A DNA stretch of 64,000 nt from Branchiostoma floridae (Eukaryota; Chordata; Leptocardii; Amphioxiformes; Branchiostomatidae). Below are positions 40,894 to 52,345 of this stretch, piece after piece. The position numbers and the translations under genes are program-made. Where the stretch lies: positions 16,171,172 to 16,235,171 of the forward strand of contig NC_049986.1 of assembly GCF_000003815.2 (NCBI RefSeq). The letters are read 5' to 3'. Each line of letters opens with the position of its first letter. Position 1 is the stretch's first letter. The notes beneath the pieces were generated by a model. The model ran no database searches. It saw nothing but the letters and a program-made list of their open reading frames with translations, and was not told where the DNA came from.

Positions 40894-43800
40894 GTACGGC
40901 TAGCTGACCGAGCATTTTGTTTAATCTTTGCTATTAAAATTTAAAGGTAGATATCTGAGGAGGGGACCTGGTTGCATTGCAGAGGACATATTGGAATATC
41001 AACTTAACTCAGCAAAAGGAAGGATCCAAGGATTTACCTTTGCTGTCTGTAATGATTAGAAAAGCCTGTAAAAGAGATTGAATTACGCCTGCCATGATAT
41101 GATTAGAGACTGATAAAGCTATCAAGAAATAAAATGGAGCTCAAATAGTAAAACCTTGTTGATTTTCAGAAAATGCAAAACAAACATATTGTAGTGCTTG
41201 CCGATTTTCCATATTCTGTTGAACTTTTACATAATAATACTCAATATGTTATCTTTACAATCTATCTTGCCAGCTCCAAAGCCTACTGATGTGCAGAACC
41301 AAGCCAGTGTGTCTGGTGACGGGAACATCTCTGTGATAGCTAGTGGGGACGGTTCTGTTATTAACATCAGCCAGAATCCCAACAACTTATACTCACAAGG
41401 TAAGCATGTAACATAGTACATATAAATACATATATGTATATTGCAATATGAATGTTGACTTATCAATCATATACAAGTATGTTTTAGATTGCTGCACTGT
41501 CAAGTCATTGTTTTTTCTTCATGCATTTCAGATTTACTTTGTTAAACTGTATTGTATCAATAGAGTTATGGCCAAAATCTTGAAAAAAGAAAATGACTTA
41601 AAAAAAGATTATTTCTACCCAATTTTTTTAAGGACTGAACAGGAAACAATATTTTTCCTAGGCCCTATCTAACTTTGTAAATGGTCACTTTTGTCCTAGA
41701 AGATAATTTCCTAAAGACTACAACTAGATTAAGGTTTAATGTTGAGACTAGCACCAAGATTTATGTATCTTACAATCTACAGTGTACGTAACATGATTTT
41801 AAAATTCCTGTGTCACTTCTCTCCAGATTCAGGAGGTACATGTACCTCTAAGCCCTTCCCATTGGAGGAATGTCAAGATGCTCTCAGGAAACACTACAAG
41901 AAAAGACGCAGCAAAGTTCAAGTTCTGCCATGGAATAAGGAAGACACGGTTGACCTCCATGATATCTTCACCAATGTGGACCTTCTGGCTCACAGTAAAA
42001 GCGGCAGTGATTTCAAAGGGAAACCACTGCAGTCCATATTTGACATATTGAATGGTAGTGAAGAGTGCCCAGATCCTCAGCACATATTGATATGGGGTGC
42101 AGCAGGGATAGGAAAGACCACAGTTCTAGCAAAATTAGTGACAGCCTGGACAGATGGATCCTCAGAAGCCTTGGAGAAGTATGACCTGGTTTTTGAGATT
42201 GCCCTGCGAGAGGTTAAAAAATCACAGTCATTAGCTGACTGCATATTTAGCCAGCTGTTACCTTATGATGTGGGTTTTACCCAAGATGACCTCTTAGAGT
42301 TCATCAAAGACAATGACACAGTTCTCATCATTCTCGATGGGTATGATGAGTTTGAGGTTGAAGAGTCCCATGATATCTACAGTATCTACAATCTCCTCAA
42401 TTACAAGATCCTGCAGAAAAGCAGTGTCATTGTCACAACAACAACGACACGTGTCTCTGACGTTACCAAACTTATGGACCCAGACACAAGAGTGGAGATT
42501 GTGGGATTCAGTCCAGACAACATGGCCTCCTTTGTTCGTAGCTGGTTCAGCAACATTGCCAAAAACAAAGAGCAAGGTGATGCCTTACTGCAAAGGATCA
42601 GCCCCACAATTCTGTACACAGGCATCCTATCAGTGCCTTTCCTCCTAGTCCTGACCTGTCTTCTGTGGGAAGAGGATAGCAACATTCCTGTAAGCGACCA
42701 GGTCTGCCCTCTTTACAACCAACTGATAGACTACCTTGTAGCAAGGTACAAGAGAAGAGGTACAAACACTGAAACTTCAAACGTAATCGAGCAGACACTG
42801 TCATCACTAGGAGAGCTAGCATTTGACGGTTTGCTAAAAAACACCCTCCTCTTTAGTGAAGAAGATGTTCACAAATATTGTAAGACAGGCCATGAAACTC
42901 CTGTTCACCTGGGCCTCTTGCTTATGCAGAAGAAACTGAAATCTAGACTGAAACCTGCCAACCAATTCTCATTCTCACACAAGACCATGCAGGAGTATTT
43001 TGCAGGAAGACACCTTGCAAGCAAACTTCAGAGTCAAGACGAGGCAGCAAGGAAAGACACACTTTGTCGCTGCTTTCCGGATCTGAAGAGCGTGCTACAG
43101 CTTGACAACTTGTTAGTGTTCACTTGTGGAAAACTTGGCCAAGACGCAGCCTTCATCCTCTCACACCTTGATGACATCTACAGTGAGTCCAACGTCAAAC
43201 AATTGGAGGAAGAATTCTACACATTCTTCAAGACAACACTGCCCTGCAAATGGGAGACTGACATAAAACTGAAAGGGGTCTCTGGTGACGTAGAGCTGCC
43301 ATTCCTAGGCCAGTGGAACGATTACCCACACGAGCTTCGCATCTACCAAAATAGCGTGGAAGTTTTCTTGCTGTGCAGCTACGAGAGTGGGCTCACAGAA
43401 AACTTTGACGAAGTCCTGTTCAAGAGAAACACTATCCAGTTTTCAGGCGCCAACCCCAGACTGTACAGTGTGCTGTCACTTGTCATAGCAGATGGAAAAA
43501 AGAAGGTTGAGAGGCTTCGTTTGATCAACACCCAACACTATGTCCTTGGCAGTGTCCTAGAACAGCTGCATGAGCTGTCCAACCTCACTGAGTTGAACCT
43601 GCGACAGTCACGACTGGGACAGCAACCAGTCAGCTGTACAACGCCTGACAGGCTGAAGCAAAAGTTCATGAAAAGACAGATATCAAAAGTTGCAGTAGAT
43701 GATGCAGCAAAGGCACCCAGTCTGCTGGCAAAGCATCTTCCTTCCTTAAGATTATTGAAGAAGTTTGTTATCTCCTGGAACGACCTTGGACCACAGGACA

Positions 43801-44684
43801 TGAAAGAACTCATCCCTGCCATTGAACAGTTACAGGACCTTGAGGAAATCTTCCTCTCAGGAAATGACCTGACCGACCTCGGCAAGGATGTTGCAGAGCT
43901 TGTGGCTTCTCTACCCAAGTTGAAAGTCTTCAAAGTGTACTTCTGTCAACTGTGCTTGGAGGAGATCTTGGAAATAGGTCAGTGAAAAACATTTAGAAAA
44001 GTGCTAGTACAGTAGAAGCTGCTTAATTGCACGGCCTATTTGCCAGTGAATTTCGTTATCTAGCTGGACCGCAAGGGTTTGGGATTTTGGGATTCTGTGC
44101 AGTTAAAAGAAGTGTGTGTTAATCTGTCGTGCAACTAACTGGCTTCTACTGTATACAGTCATGCACAGACATTCACTTGCTAACTTACATTCCAGCATGC
44201 TAGATTTGTTCTTGTCAATTTGTTAACTTTTGAAAACCTTAATTGGGGCAAAGCAAGAAACATCTAATTTCTTCACATTTGCAAAAAGATGGGGGTATTA
44301 ATCATGCCTTAAAGTGATTTTTAGTATACTACACAGCTTTCTTAACCCTATCATGTCAGCTTGAGCTTTGAATTTGAATGTATTGATTCAGAAAGACTTT
44401 CGTACATGCAATACTAAACCAAGGATATTATATAGAACTTTTATATAATGTCCCTGGCTAAACATTCAATTTATATTGTGTTGTGTCGCCACTTCCCAGC
44501 ATCCAGCCTCTGCCGACACTGCCCGGACTTGGAGCTGTTTGATTTCCAGTTGAATCCAGTGCAGAGGGGACAGGTGACCTTAATTGAGGAGGAAGAGAAA
44601 CAGACTGTATGCAGAAAGCTTAATGAAGGAGTAGAAGTATGCTGGGAAATCTCCCTAGGTGACTCCCTTGGTGCCAAAATGTAG
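40845..44684 (+). CDS. NLR gene A: NACHT-LRR protein with short Gly-Asp-repeat N-terminus
   Basis: Predicted cytoplasmic innate immune receptor of the NLR family. Coding exons: 40845-40893, 41274-41399, 41827-43977, 44500-44684, all joined in phase 1, about 836 residues. Order: a 16-residue leader (MALSKPSDTESPGYTS), a GDGNISV...GDGSVINI segment (residues about 18-58), a NACHT domain with P-loop GAAGIGKT (about 149-156) and Walker B LIILDGYDE (about 226-234), a winged-helix/NOD2-type region ending in HKTMQEYFAGRHLA, then two or three leucine-rich repeats (LTELNLRQSRLG, LEEIFLSGNDL) and a short conserved tail exon. The NACHT sensor-1 position reads TTT where genes B and C have TTR. No death, CARD, DED or TIR domain is seen. 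An AATAAA lies about 70 bases after the stop. The ATG follows a plausible promoter; a farther upstream exon cannot be excluded. Confidence 0.88.
41274..41399 (+). CDS. NLR gene A exon 2, Gly-Asp pseudo-repeat motif
   Basis: 126 bp, phase 1 on both sides. Holds two pseudo-repeats, VSGDGNISV and ASGDGSVINI, about ten residues apart. The matching exon in gene B has the same length and phases. Confidence 0.88.
41827..43977 (+). CDS. NLR gene A exon 3, NACHT and LRR
   Basis: Large exon of 716 codons plus split codons. TCTCCAG acceptor; the donor is GTCAGT, weaker than the GTATGT at the same place in genes B and C. The frame would end at once in a TGA if read through. Confidence 0.92.
44010..44151. 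mobile_element. Tigger-like MITE, copy 2
   Basis: 142 bp between TA dinucleotides, starting CAGTAGAAGCTGCTTAATTG and ending CAACTAACTGGCTTCTACTG. It sits in the last intron of NLR gene A, 32 bases after the donor of the large exon. Confidence 0.78.
44500..44684 (+). CDS. NLR gene A last exon
   Basis: Starts after TTCCCAG with SSLCRHCPDLELFDFQLNPV and ends in TAG. The SSL...CP-LELFDFQLNP pattern recurs in the last exons of genes B and C, which confirms it. Confidence 0.85.
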
Positions 44685-45660
44685 GCCACATTATTGACGC
44701 CATCTGAGGTTATTGCACTGTTGTCATTCCTTAGGTTTTAAGGTGTAGGTCAAAATAAAAACAAGAAGACCAAGTTTCATAGGAGAATAGCTTTATATTC
44801 AATGATAGGCCGTACCAATTTTATTAGTTGCTTCTCAGATTCTGCTCTTATTTTTCCCAATTTGAAAAAAAAAAAATTGGCCACACCTACCATTGACAAA
44901 TTTTGACTGCCTCTCCTGACTCACCTACAAACTAGAATGGGCCTCAGATTCCAGTACCTGTACGTTCTTATGTTGGATGGTACGTATATTACTTTTTTTC
45001 AAAATTGGGGCTTTGCTAATCAGGGACCATCCTAAATATTGATTCCTGCATAAAATGTGCTAAGAAAATCTGAAAACTTATCATTTTTTAAATCTGTTGT
45101 TATTTATGTTGTGTAACTTGAGTAAGCCCCTTGATCTCTTGTGCAAAAAACTTTTCTTTCTTGTTTTGACCTGGCGGTCCAATTTTTTCTGAAAAAATTC
45201 GAGAGGCAACAAAGTAAATTGGTGTAGCCATATCAAAGATACCTGATGATAAGAGTGCAAAGTATTCTTGAAGTATGAACCAAATATATCAAGTATTCAA
45301 ACATCTGTTGTGTGCATAACACTGAACTGTTTGTGCAGTTTCTTCTTCTTCTTCCCGTAATGTCCAGCTGCCGAGTCTTCGGCAATAATTGACATGTTGG
45401 GGTCAGAGGTCACCACTTTGCCCTCCTGTACATAATATTATGATTTATGACACTTTTGTACCAGTCAATCTGAAACAAAAATGATTTTGTTGGTATCACC
45501 ATTCATGGAATCTTGAGATAAACTATGTCAGAACAAATATTCAGCTATAATGTACATGTTCTTGTTCACTATTCATACAGAGTATGGACTATACTTAACA
45601 TGGTAGCTTTGTTTGGCCTTGAGCAGCAACATGAATTTCATTGGGACCTCTGTAATGGTT

Positions 45661-45843
45661 GTTCACCTTTATCCATGGGGTAACCTATATCCATGTTTTA
45701 AAAATAGGGTATTTGAGGTTAAATGCATCAAGTTAACAGCATTCTAAAGATATTGCAGTTTGAAACCATTGTCTGTTGAGTTGATATCTTGAATTTTTAA
45801 AATTTTTTTTAAAAACAACGGATATAGGATACCCCTGTGAACT
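45661..45843. mobile_element. MITE with GTTCACCTTTATCC-type ends, copy 1
   Basis: Left GTTCACCTTTATCCATGGGG and right inverted CGGATATAGGATACCCCTGT...GAAC form terminal inverted repeats. The interior has GTTTGAAACCATTGTCTGTTG, shared with the copy at 59024-59185. Confidence 0.7.
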
Positions 45844-46049
45844 AGCATCACTAATGATGACTGAGAGCAAAATGCATAGCACAGTAAATACGAATCAATT
45901 CACTGTCAGCCAGTTCTGTATTGGAATGGCAGAATACATTAAGAACATACGTACATACATAGTCATACTCTTATTGAGTTGTAGCATTAGTAAGTTTTGC
46001 TTCCAGTGTGACCTATCACTCATCATTAAAATAAAGAACAAAAGGCTGC

Positions 46050-46290
46050 TAAGAACAAACATTGACATCATTAAATACAAATAAAAGTGTTAAAAAAGAC
46101 TTAACATAACATCGCTACAATGGTTATACATGTCTAGAAATTATGTGAAATCTTTTGCATTTCATGGTAACGTTACTTTACTACAAAGATTTTAAAAGCT
46201 GTAACAAAACAGATTATTAACAAAACTATCTCTGTGTCAACAACTCAATGGTGTTAAATAGCATCAAAGCCTCTTAGCTTTGTTATTATT
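46050..46290. repeat. Segment shared with the region downstream of gene C
   Basis: TGTGAAATCTTTTGCATTTCATGG and AGCATCAAAGCCTCTTAGC have close counterparts at 54360-54600 (GTGAAATCTTCTGCATTCCATG, AGCAAAGCCTCTTGGCATTA). Both lie 1.1-1.6 kb downstream of a minus-strand NLR stop codon, suggesting a common duplication unit. Confidence 0.6.
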
Positions 46291-46888
46291 TTTACCTTGT
46301 TCATGAAAGGGAAACATTGTTTTTGCTACGTTTCTTCTTCTTCAAATAAATAAGGTCAATGACCTGTACCTGACTGTCATCATGGTTACCAGAGGTGTGT
46401 CAGACACCATGTGGTGTTTGATTACATGATGTAGCAACTACATGTACCCCAGTATAGAATCTATGGGAGAGTGGTGGGGGAAATCATCATACACAACGAC
46501 TAACACAAGTAGTTAGCTTGGCTAGATCATATGAAGGTAAACATTATGCATTTGATTGCAAATGTTATCTTTGTAGTTATGATTTAAATTTGTTTGAAAA
46601 CAAAATGAATTGACATATCATAGTCATCAATGCAAAATACCAAACATTCTTTCTTATCATTTATTCCAGAAAATTAATCGAAAAGCAACAGTTTTGAGCC
46701 TAATTTGATTCTTCTTTCCCTATACATTGTAATATCACAATTTGTGCTGCCTATATGATGTAGAGATAAAAGACATCAATACATTAATAGTTTGCAATTT
46801 AGTCCTTGTGGCACAAACTACCTTTGTCCAGAGCCATAAGTTCCTTCGGGCCACTGGGAGCACAATTTAATCAGGTAAGTGCATGAAT

Positions 46889-46965
46889 AGTGAGGTCAGC
46901 ACCAAGGACAGGTCTCTACTCACCAGACTGAGGATGGTTTTCAGCACCAGGGACAGGCACACTTT
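46889..46965. repeat. Dispersed repeat with two internal copies, copy 2
   Basis: AGGTCAGCACCAAGGACAGG and then TTTTCAGCACCAGGGACAGG. Shares the GATGGT middle with the copy at 40431-40510. Confidence 0.6.
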
Positions 46966-47204
46966 TGTCTGAAATCAATAGGAGTTGGCTTTACCCGCTC
47001 CTAGATCCTAAAAGCCAAGGATTGAGAGAGTTATCACTAATCTTTTATTGTATTGCAAGTTACCTACTTTTTATTGCATCAGAATTGTGTGGATATACTG
47101 TAAGCAGTGATTTTACTTGCTACACTTAATAAAAGAACTTATGGCAAAGTCAGTCAGCCATCGCAGAAAAAACACTACATACATCTTAAGCATACTGTGA
47201 AATG

Positions 47205-47385
47205 ACTGACTGGCATTCCAGCCTAGACATTGTGCCCTTGGGAAAGGCACTTAGTACAATTTTTCTCACTCCACCAAGATGTAAAAATGAGAACCTGGTT
47301 TCAGTTTGGGAAGTAAAAGGTAGTGGAAGGAGAAGGATGGACTCCGTCTTCCAATACCGTGTCCTAGACACAATAGATACCTACA
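47205..47385 (+). repeat. SINE-like dispersed repeat fragment
   Basis: Contains CCCTTGGGAAAGGCACTTAG, TTTCTCACTCCACCAAG and AAAAATGAGAACCTGGTTTC in a spacing I associate with SINE bodies of marine invertebrates. This is recognition from memory only. The box-like 5' end is not clear. Confidence 0.4.
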
Positions 47386-47689
47386 CACTGTCCCTACAGC
47401 TTCAAAGGCTTTGGGACTACCTTTATCTTTACCTTTAACTAAACTACAAAGCACATCATATGTGTTAGAACATTGTCTAGCACTAGCCTCCTTTGCAAAC
47501 CTTCTAGCTGCATGTTTATTTTTGGGGCCAGACTCTCTAATGTTAGGAGAGATTTTAGTTGCACAGAAACGATCTTTCCCAGCACAAGAGAACATGGGAC
47601 TTGTTAAAAATTGCAAATCAGTGCCCCCCCCCCCCCCACCAATAAAATAAACGTCAACCACAGGCAGGATGTCTGCAAAGGAAGAAAGT

Positions 47690-47859
47690 CTAGCCTGTTA
47701 TTTCTTGGCGTTCCCAGCACACTTTAACTCCCTCTTTCAACTTGGCACGGATTGTCTCTCTCTCTTCCTCCCCAATACAGGTAGGCTGTCCTGTCTGGAC
47801 CAGGTTCAACTGGTAATCAACCTGCTTCAAGTATGGACAGTGCTGTTGGAGGCTGGATG
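47690..47859 (-). CDS. NLR gene B last exon
   Basis: After GCTAACAG it reads SSLQQHCPYLKQVDYQLNLV and ends ...VCWERQEITG with TAG. Found by similarity to the last exon of gene A. Confidence 0.83.
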
Positions 47860-50800
47860 CTGTTAGCACAACACAAGAGACAACTCATTGTTATTATGTG
47901 GCATTATTGGTACCTCATTACTATATTGATATATTCTATACAATGAAATGTAGTTCAAGCATACAAAGTATACCGGTATTTCTGTTTCACTGGACATCTT
48001 TCCTTTTGAATATAACAATGGCTTTACTTTCAATGAAAAAAAGGTTGTGTTGTGAATTGATTGAAAAATTGCTAAGCCAAGAGCACTGTAAGCATTGTGA
48101 ACAAGATGGCACAAAAAGGATTTCTGGTATACAATGTAATTTATTGCTCATAGAATGGAAAAAAACTATCAAATGCATTGAATGTACTCAACAGGATAAA
48201 TCATAAATGCTCAAATACCAATTTTGTCCTATCATAAATGTCTATGTTTACATAGTATACATACCTATTTCCATCAGTTCCTCCAGGCACAGTTGGCAGA
48301 AGAACACTTTGAAGACTTTCAACTTGGGTAGAGATGCCACAAGCTCTGCAACATCCTTGCCGAGGTTGGTCAGGTCATTTCCTGAGAGGAAGATTTCCTC
48401 AAGGTCATTTAGCTGTTTAATGGCAGGGAGGAGTTCTTTCATGTCTTCTGGTCCCAGGTCATTCCAAGAAATAACAAACTTCTTTAAAAGTCTTAAGGAC
48501 GGAAGATGCTTTGCCAACAGACCAGGTGCTTTTCCCACATATACCTCATCTACTTGTTTTGATATTTGTCTTTTCTGCAACTTTCGCTTCAGCCTGTAAG
48601 ATGTGGTGCAGTTGACTTTTTGCTGTCCCAGTCGTGACTGTCGCAGGTTCAACTCAGTGAGGTTGGACAGCTCGTGCAGCTGGCCAAGGACACTGCCAAG
48701 GACATAGTGTTGTGTGTTTACTAATCTAATCTGTGTAACCTTCTCCTGACCATCTGTTAAGACACGTGACAGCACGCTGTACAGTCTGGGGTTGGCGCCT
48801 GAGAACTGGATCGTATTTCTCTGGAAAAGTACTTTAGCAAAGTCTTCTGTGAGGTCACTCTCATAACAACATAGTAAGAAAAGTTCCATGCTGTTCTGGT
48901 AGATGAGAAGCTCACGTGGATAGTCGTTCCACTGGCCTACACACTGCAGTTCTACTTCTCTGCCTTCACTGTCTGAGAAGCCGTCTAACTTAATGTCTGT
49001 ATTCCATTTCCGTGGAAACCTCACTCTGTGGAAGAAGGTGTAGAACTCATCCTCTAGGTGTTTAACGTTAGACTTGCTGTAGATGTCATTAAGGTGTGAG
49101 AGGATAAAGGTTGCGTCTCGTCCAAGTCTTCCACAAGTGAACACTAACAGATTGTTTAGTTGCAGAGCACTCTTCAGATCTGGAAAGCAGCGACACAGTG
49201 TGTCTTTCCTTGCTGCCACGTTTTGACTCTGAAGCTTGTTTGCAAGATGTCTTCCTGCAAAATACTCCTGCATGGTCTTATGTGAGAATGAGAACTGGTT
49301 GGCAGGATTCAGTTTAGATGAGTTCTTCTGCATCAGCAAGAGGCCTAAGTGGACGGGAATGTCATGGCCTGTCTTGAAATACTTGTGTACATCTTCTTCA
49401 CTAAAGAGGAGGGTGTTCTTGAGCAAACCATCAAATGCTAGCTCTCCTAGAGATGAAAGGGTCTCTTCAGTCTCTTCTGTAGTTTGGGGGCCTGCATCTT
49501 TTGTCCGGTACCTTTTTACTAAATAGTCTATCAGTTGGTCATACAGTGGACAGACCTGGTCACTTACTGGAATGTTGCTGTCTTCTTGCCACAGAAGACA
49601 GGTCAGGACAAGAAGGAAAGGCACTGACAGGATCCCTGTGTACAGGACTGTGTGGCTGATCCTCTGCAGCAGAGACTGTCCTTGCTCAGGGCTGTTGCTG
49701 AACCAGTTACGGACAAAGGAAACAATGTTATCTGGGCTGAAGCCCACAATCTCTACCCTTGTATCCGGGTCCATCAAGTCCATAGCGTCGGAGATACGAG
49801 TTGGTCTTGTGGTGACGACAACAGTACTTTTCTGCAGAATTTTATAGTTGAGGAGACTGTAAATTTCGCCTAACTGCTCTACGTCACACTCATCATACCC
49901 GTCTAGGATAAGGAGAACTTTGTCATTATCTTTCATGAACTCTGAGAGGTCATCTTGGGTGAAGTCTACATCCTTGGGCAGCAGCTGGTCAAAGATGCAG
50001 TTTACTAATGATGGTGACTTATTAACCTCTCGCAGAGCAATCTCAAAAACTAGGTCATACTTCTCCAAGGCCACTGAGGACCCATTTGTCCAAGCTGTCA
50101 CGAGTTTTGCTAGAATGGTAGTCTTTCCTATCCCTGCTGCACCCCATATCAATATGTGCTGAGGATTCAGACAGTCTTCTCTACTACTGAACATGTCCTC
50201 TATTGAGTCAACAGATTCTCGTTTGAAGTCCGTACCACATTTGTTATGGACCATTAAATCTACACTGGTGCAAATATCGTCAACATTGATGGTATTGTCT
50301 TTATTCCATGGCAGCAGCTGGATTTTGCCTCGTCTTTTGCGGTAGTGGTTCTTGAGTGCGTCTTGACATTTCTCCAGCGGGAAGGGTTTCTTTGGTGTGG
50401 TGATGCCCGAGTCTGGAAATGGACAAAGAAAATAATTTAAAGTCATAACACATTTATATAAAAGAGCCTACAGACTATGGGGTTGGGTGGGAACTAGTGT
50501 CTAAAATTTTAGGCATATGTGTCAGTTTACGTATAAGCCCATTTTGTAGCCACTTTGATATTTGGGACATGCACACATGTCAAGGTGATATCATTCAAAA
50601 GTTAGTTCTCACTCACAACAAAGAATTGCATATATTCAGCACCTTATAATTATTCAATGCAAAGCACTGCACTCACAAGTTTTTGTCTGGTTTGCCTTTC
50701 TGTACTGTACATATACTAGTAGATGCTTGACCTAAAATATGATATTTTGTATAAGAATCTGAAATAGACACTTCAAATCTTTTATGCAACCTTCATATAA

Positions 50801-51965
50801 ACTCTTATGACAAAACAAATATTCATCTGGATATCCATGCTTACCTTGTGAGTCGGGATACTGATACTGGTAAATGTTAACTTCTGAATTGTCTCCAGTG
50901 GTCACTGAGATATTGTGGTCACCCGTCACTGTAGTTTGCACCTGCTGTATGTTAGCCTTCTGGTTGGATTCTAATAAAACAGATTGTAATATAACATTAT
51001 TAACAAGAGTGATTTTTTTCATTAGTTCAAAATAATACATGACTTTTTTATATATATCTTAACTCATGAAGCTTTTATCTGATATCTGGCCAATTTAACA
51101 ACTTTTTTGGTGATCTCCCTTAGATTTTTCCCATTGACACCAGTACATACATGTATAGTACAGTGCCCACCTGTCCAAGTAGACTAGATTTCATAGGTCC
51201 CCTGAATTGAGTCTTGACTGCAATTCAGGTTTGACATCATAGATCACATTGTAGGAATTTTTCAACCCTGACAGTATTATTGTAACTTAAACTGTGGCAT
51301 GTAAAATATATACTGACAGTACAGTATATGTTTTACAAACCACAGTTTGAGTTACAGCCCCTTGAGATTTACACTGGCAGCTGGATTATCTATACATGCA
51401 AATTAAAATACCATTGATTAGTTATATATGTTAAGTAACTTATATACACACCTTCTTGGTCCTTAATCTCCATTGCATCTAATCCTGGTTCCCCACTGCC
51501 ACTGACACAAGGATCATCTGGTTGATGTACTGATACAGGATACTTTGGGACCATTTCATCTTGCTGTCCAATGGTATTGGGTTGCCTAACATCAGTTCTC
51601 CTTGCACCTGTACCCTCGCTGCTCTCATCCTTCTCATCTTTGCCATCTCCACTCTCTTGGTGGCGACTGTCTTGCACATCATGTACAGTCTTTACTTCAG
51701 TGTTCCTCATCCCAACATTGTCTTCATTTCTACAACAGATACCTGAGTCTTCTCGGTAACCCTTCAGGGTGCCATGAACTTCCTTCAGACTACTTTCAGT
51801 GTCAGGGCCAGGAGTTTCTGATGTTTGTTCTTTCTTAACTCCACTAAAACGTTTGCTTCTCCTAAACCTGAGTGACCCGAAACGTGATCTCTGTCTCCTT
51901 GGTTTTTTGACTCCTGTTGGGCCGTCTCTGTGGGACTGTTGTCTTTTGGACAGCAAGTTTCCCAT
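47690..51965 (-). CDS. NLR gene B: NACHT-LRR protein with basic leader and Gly-Asp-repeat motif
   Basis: Predicted cytoplasmic NLR, a close paralogue of gene A in opposite orientation. Coding exons in order: 51965-51452, 50970-50845, 50412-48265, 47859-47690, all phase 1, about 985 residues. It begins MGNLLSKRQQ, a likely N-myristoylation signal followed by an Arg/Lys-rich stretch (KKPRRQRSRFGS), then a charged, low-complexity linker. Next come the GDHNISV...GDNSEVNI motif, the NACHT domain (GAAGIGKT; LLILDGYDE; TTRPTR at sensor 1), the HKTMQEYFAGRHLA element, two or three LRRs and the conserved tail. Relative to gene A the leader is about 155 residues longer. A 5' untranslated exon is likely at 52886-53000. 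A minus-strand AATAAA near 47516 could end the transcript. Confidence 0.88.
48265..50412 (-). CDS. NLR gene B exon 3, NACHT and LRR
   Basis: 715 codons plus split codons between TTTCCAG and GTATGT. Long blocks are identical to gene A, for example LLNYKILQKS and NTIQFSGANPRLYSVLS. Confidence 0.92.
50845..50970 (-). CDS. NLR gene B exon 2, Gly-Asp pseudo-repeat motif
   Basis: 126 bp, phase 1 on both sides like gene A exon 2. Reads VTGDHNISV and TTGDNSEVNIYQ. TTATTAG acceptor, GTAAGC donor. Confidence 0.88.
51281..51356. repeat. 76-bp inverted repeat in NLR gene B
   Basis: TGTAACTTAAACTGTGG and its near-complement CCACAGTTTGAGTTACA, with ATATACTG/CAGTATAT inside. Lies in the intron between coding exons 1 and 2. 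Confidence 0.7.
51452..51965 (-). CDS. NLR gene B coding exon 1, myristoylation-type leader and linker
   Basis: Starts MGNLLSK just after a CAGGTGAG stretch; the exon opens at 51980 after TTTACAG. 171 codons plus one base to a GTGTGT donor. Basic N-terminal third, then Ser/Asp/Glu-rich sequence (SGDGKDEKDESSEGTG). No counterpart is visible in gene A. Confidence 0.75.
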
Positions 51966-52267
51966 CTCACCTGTCAAATGCTGTAAAGACGGAATCATTA
52001 AGATTTTAGACACTGTAAATGTAATCAACTTGTTCCTGTAAATAAGAATTTTTGGCTTTATTGACAGGATGTTCCTGTCAGTAAGAATTTATTGGCACTG
52101 TTGATAGGATGTTCCTTCAATAATCTTACTTTATGATCTTGTCAACCTGAACCTAATTTATAACTTTAATGATAAAATGGTGCAAAAATAAAACTTATTT
52201 AATGTTTCTAAGCAATGTTGAATGATACCTAGAATAATTTTTGAAAATGTAACGTTATAGAAAATGT

Positions 52268-52345
52268 CGCGGCCAGGGATTGAACCCTTAATTCCATGTG
52301 CTAGTCTTGAAAGTTGACCATTCTACCCCTAAGCAATTGCTCTGA
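52268..52345 (-). repeat. tRNA-derived repeat fragment
   Basis: Minus strand shows A-box-like CTTAGGGGTAGAATGGTC and a good T-arm/B-box AGGGTTCAATCCCT. The 5' and 3' acceptor halves do not pair, so it is not an intact tRNA gene. Confidence 0.55.

Larger units (their letters stand above)
44685..47689. other. Convergent intergenic region between NLR genes A and B
   Basis: Holds the presumed 3' untranslated regions of both genes, a 185-bp MITE (45661-45843), a segment repeated downstream of gene C (46050-46290), a dispersed repeat (46889-46965), a SINE-like stretch (47205-47385) and a run of C (47625-47638). No gene recognised. Confidence 0.65.

Noticed and set aside
41829..43933. Several ORFs of 74-131 codons antisense to NLR gene A
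   Set aside because: Shadows of the real coding frame; the same pattern recurs opposite genes B and C.
47266..47661. 131-codon minus-strand ORF with a poly-Gly start
   Set aside because: The Gly run comes from a C homopolymer and the end from a SINE-like repeat; lies in the presumed 3' region of gene B.
52268..52345. tRNA gene
   Set aside because: Good internal promoter boxes but the acceptor arms do not pair.
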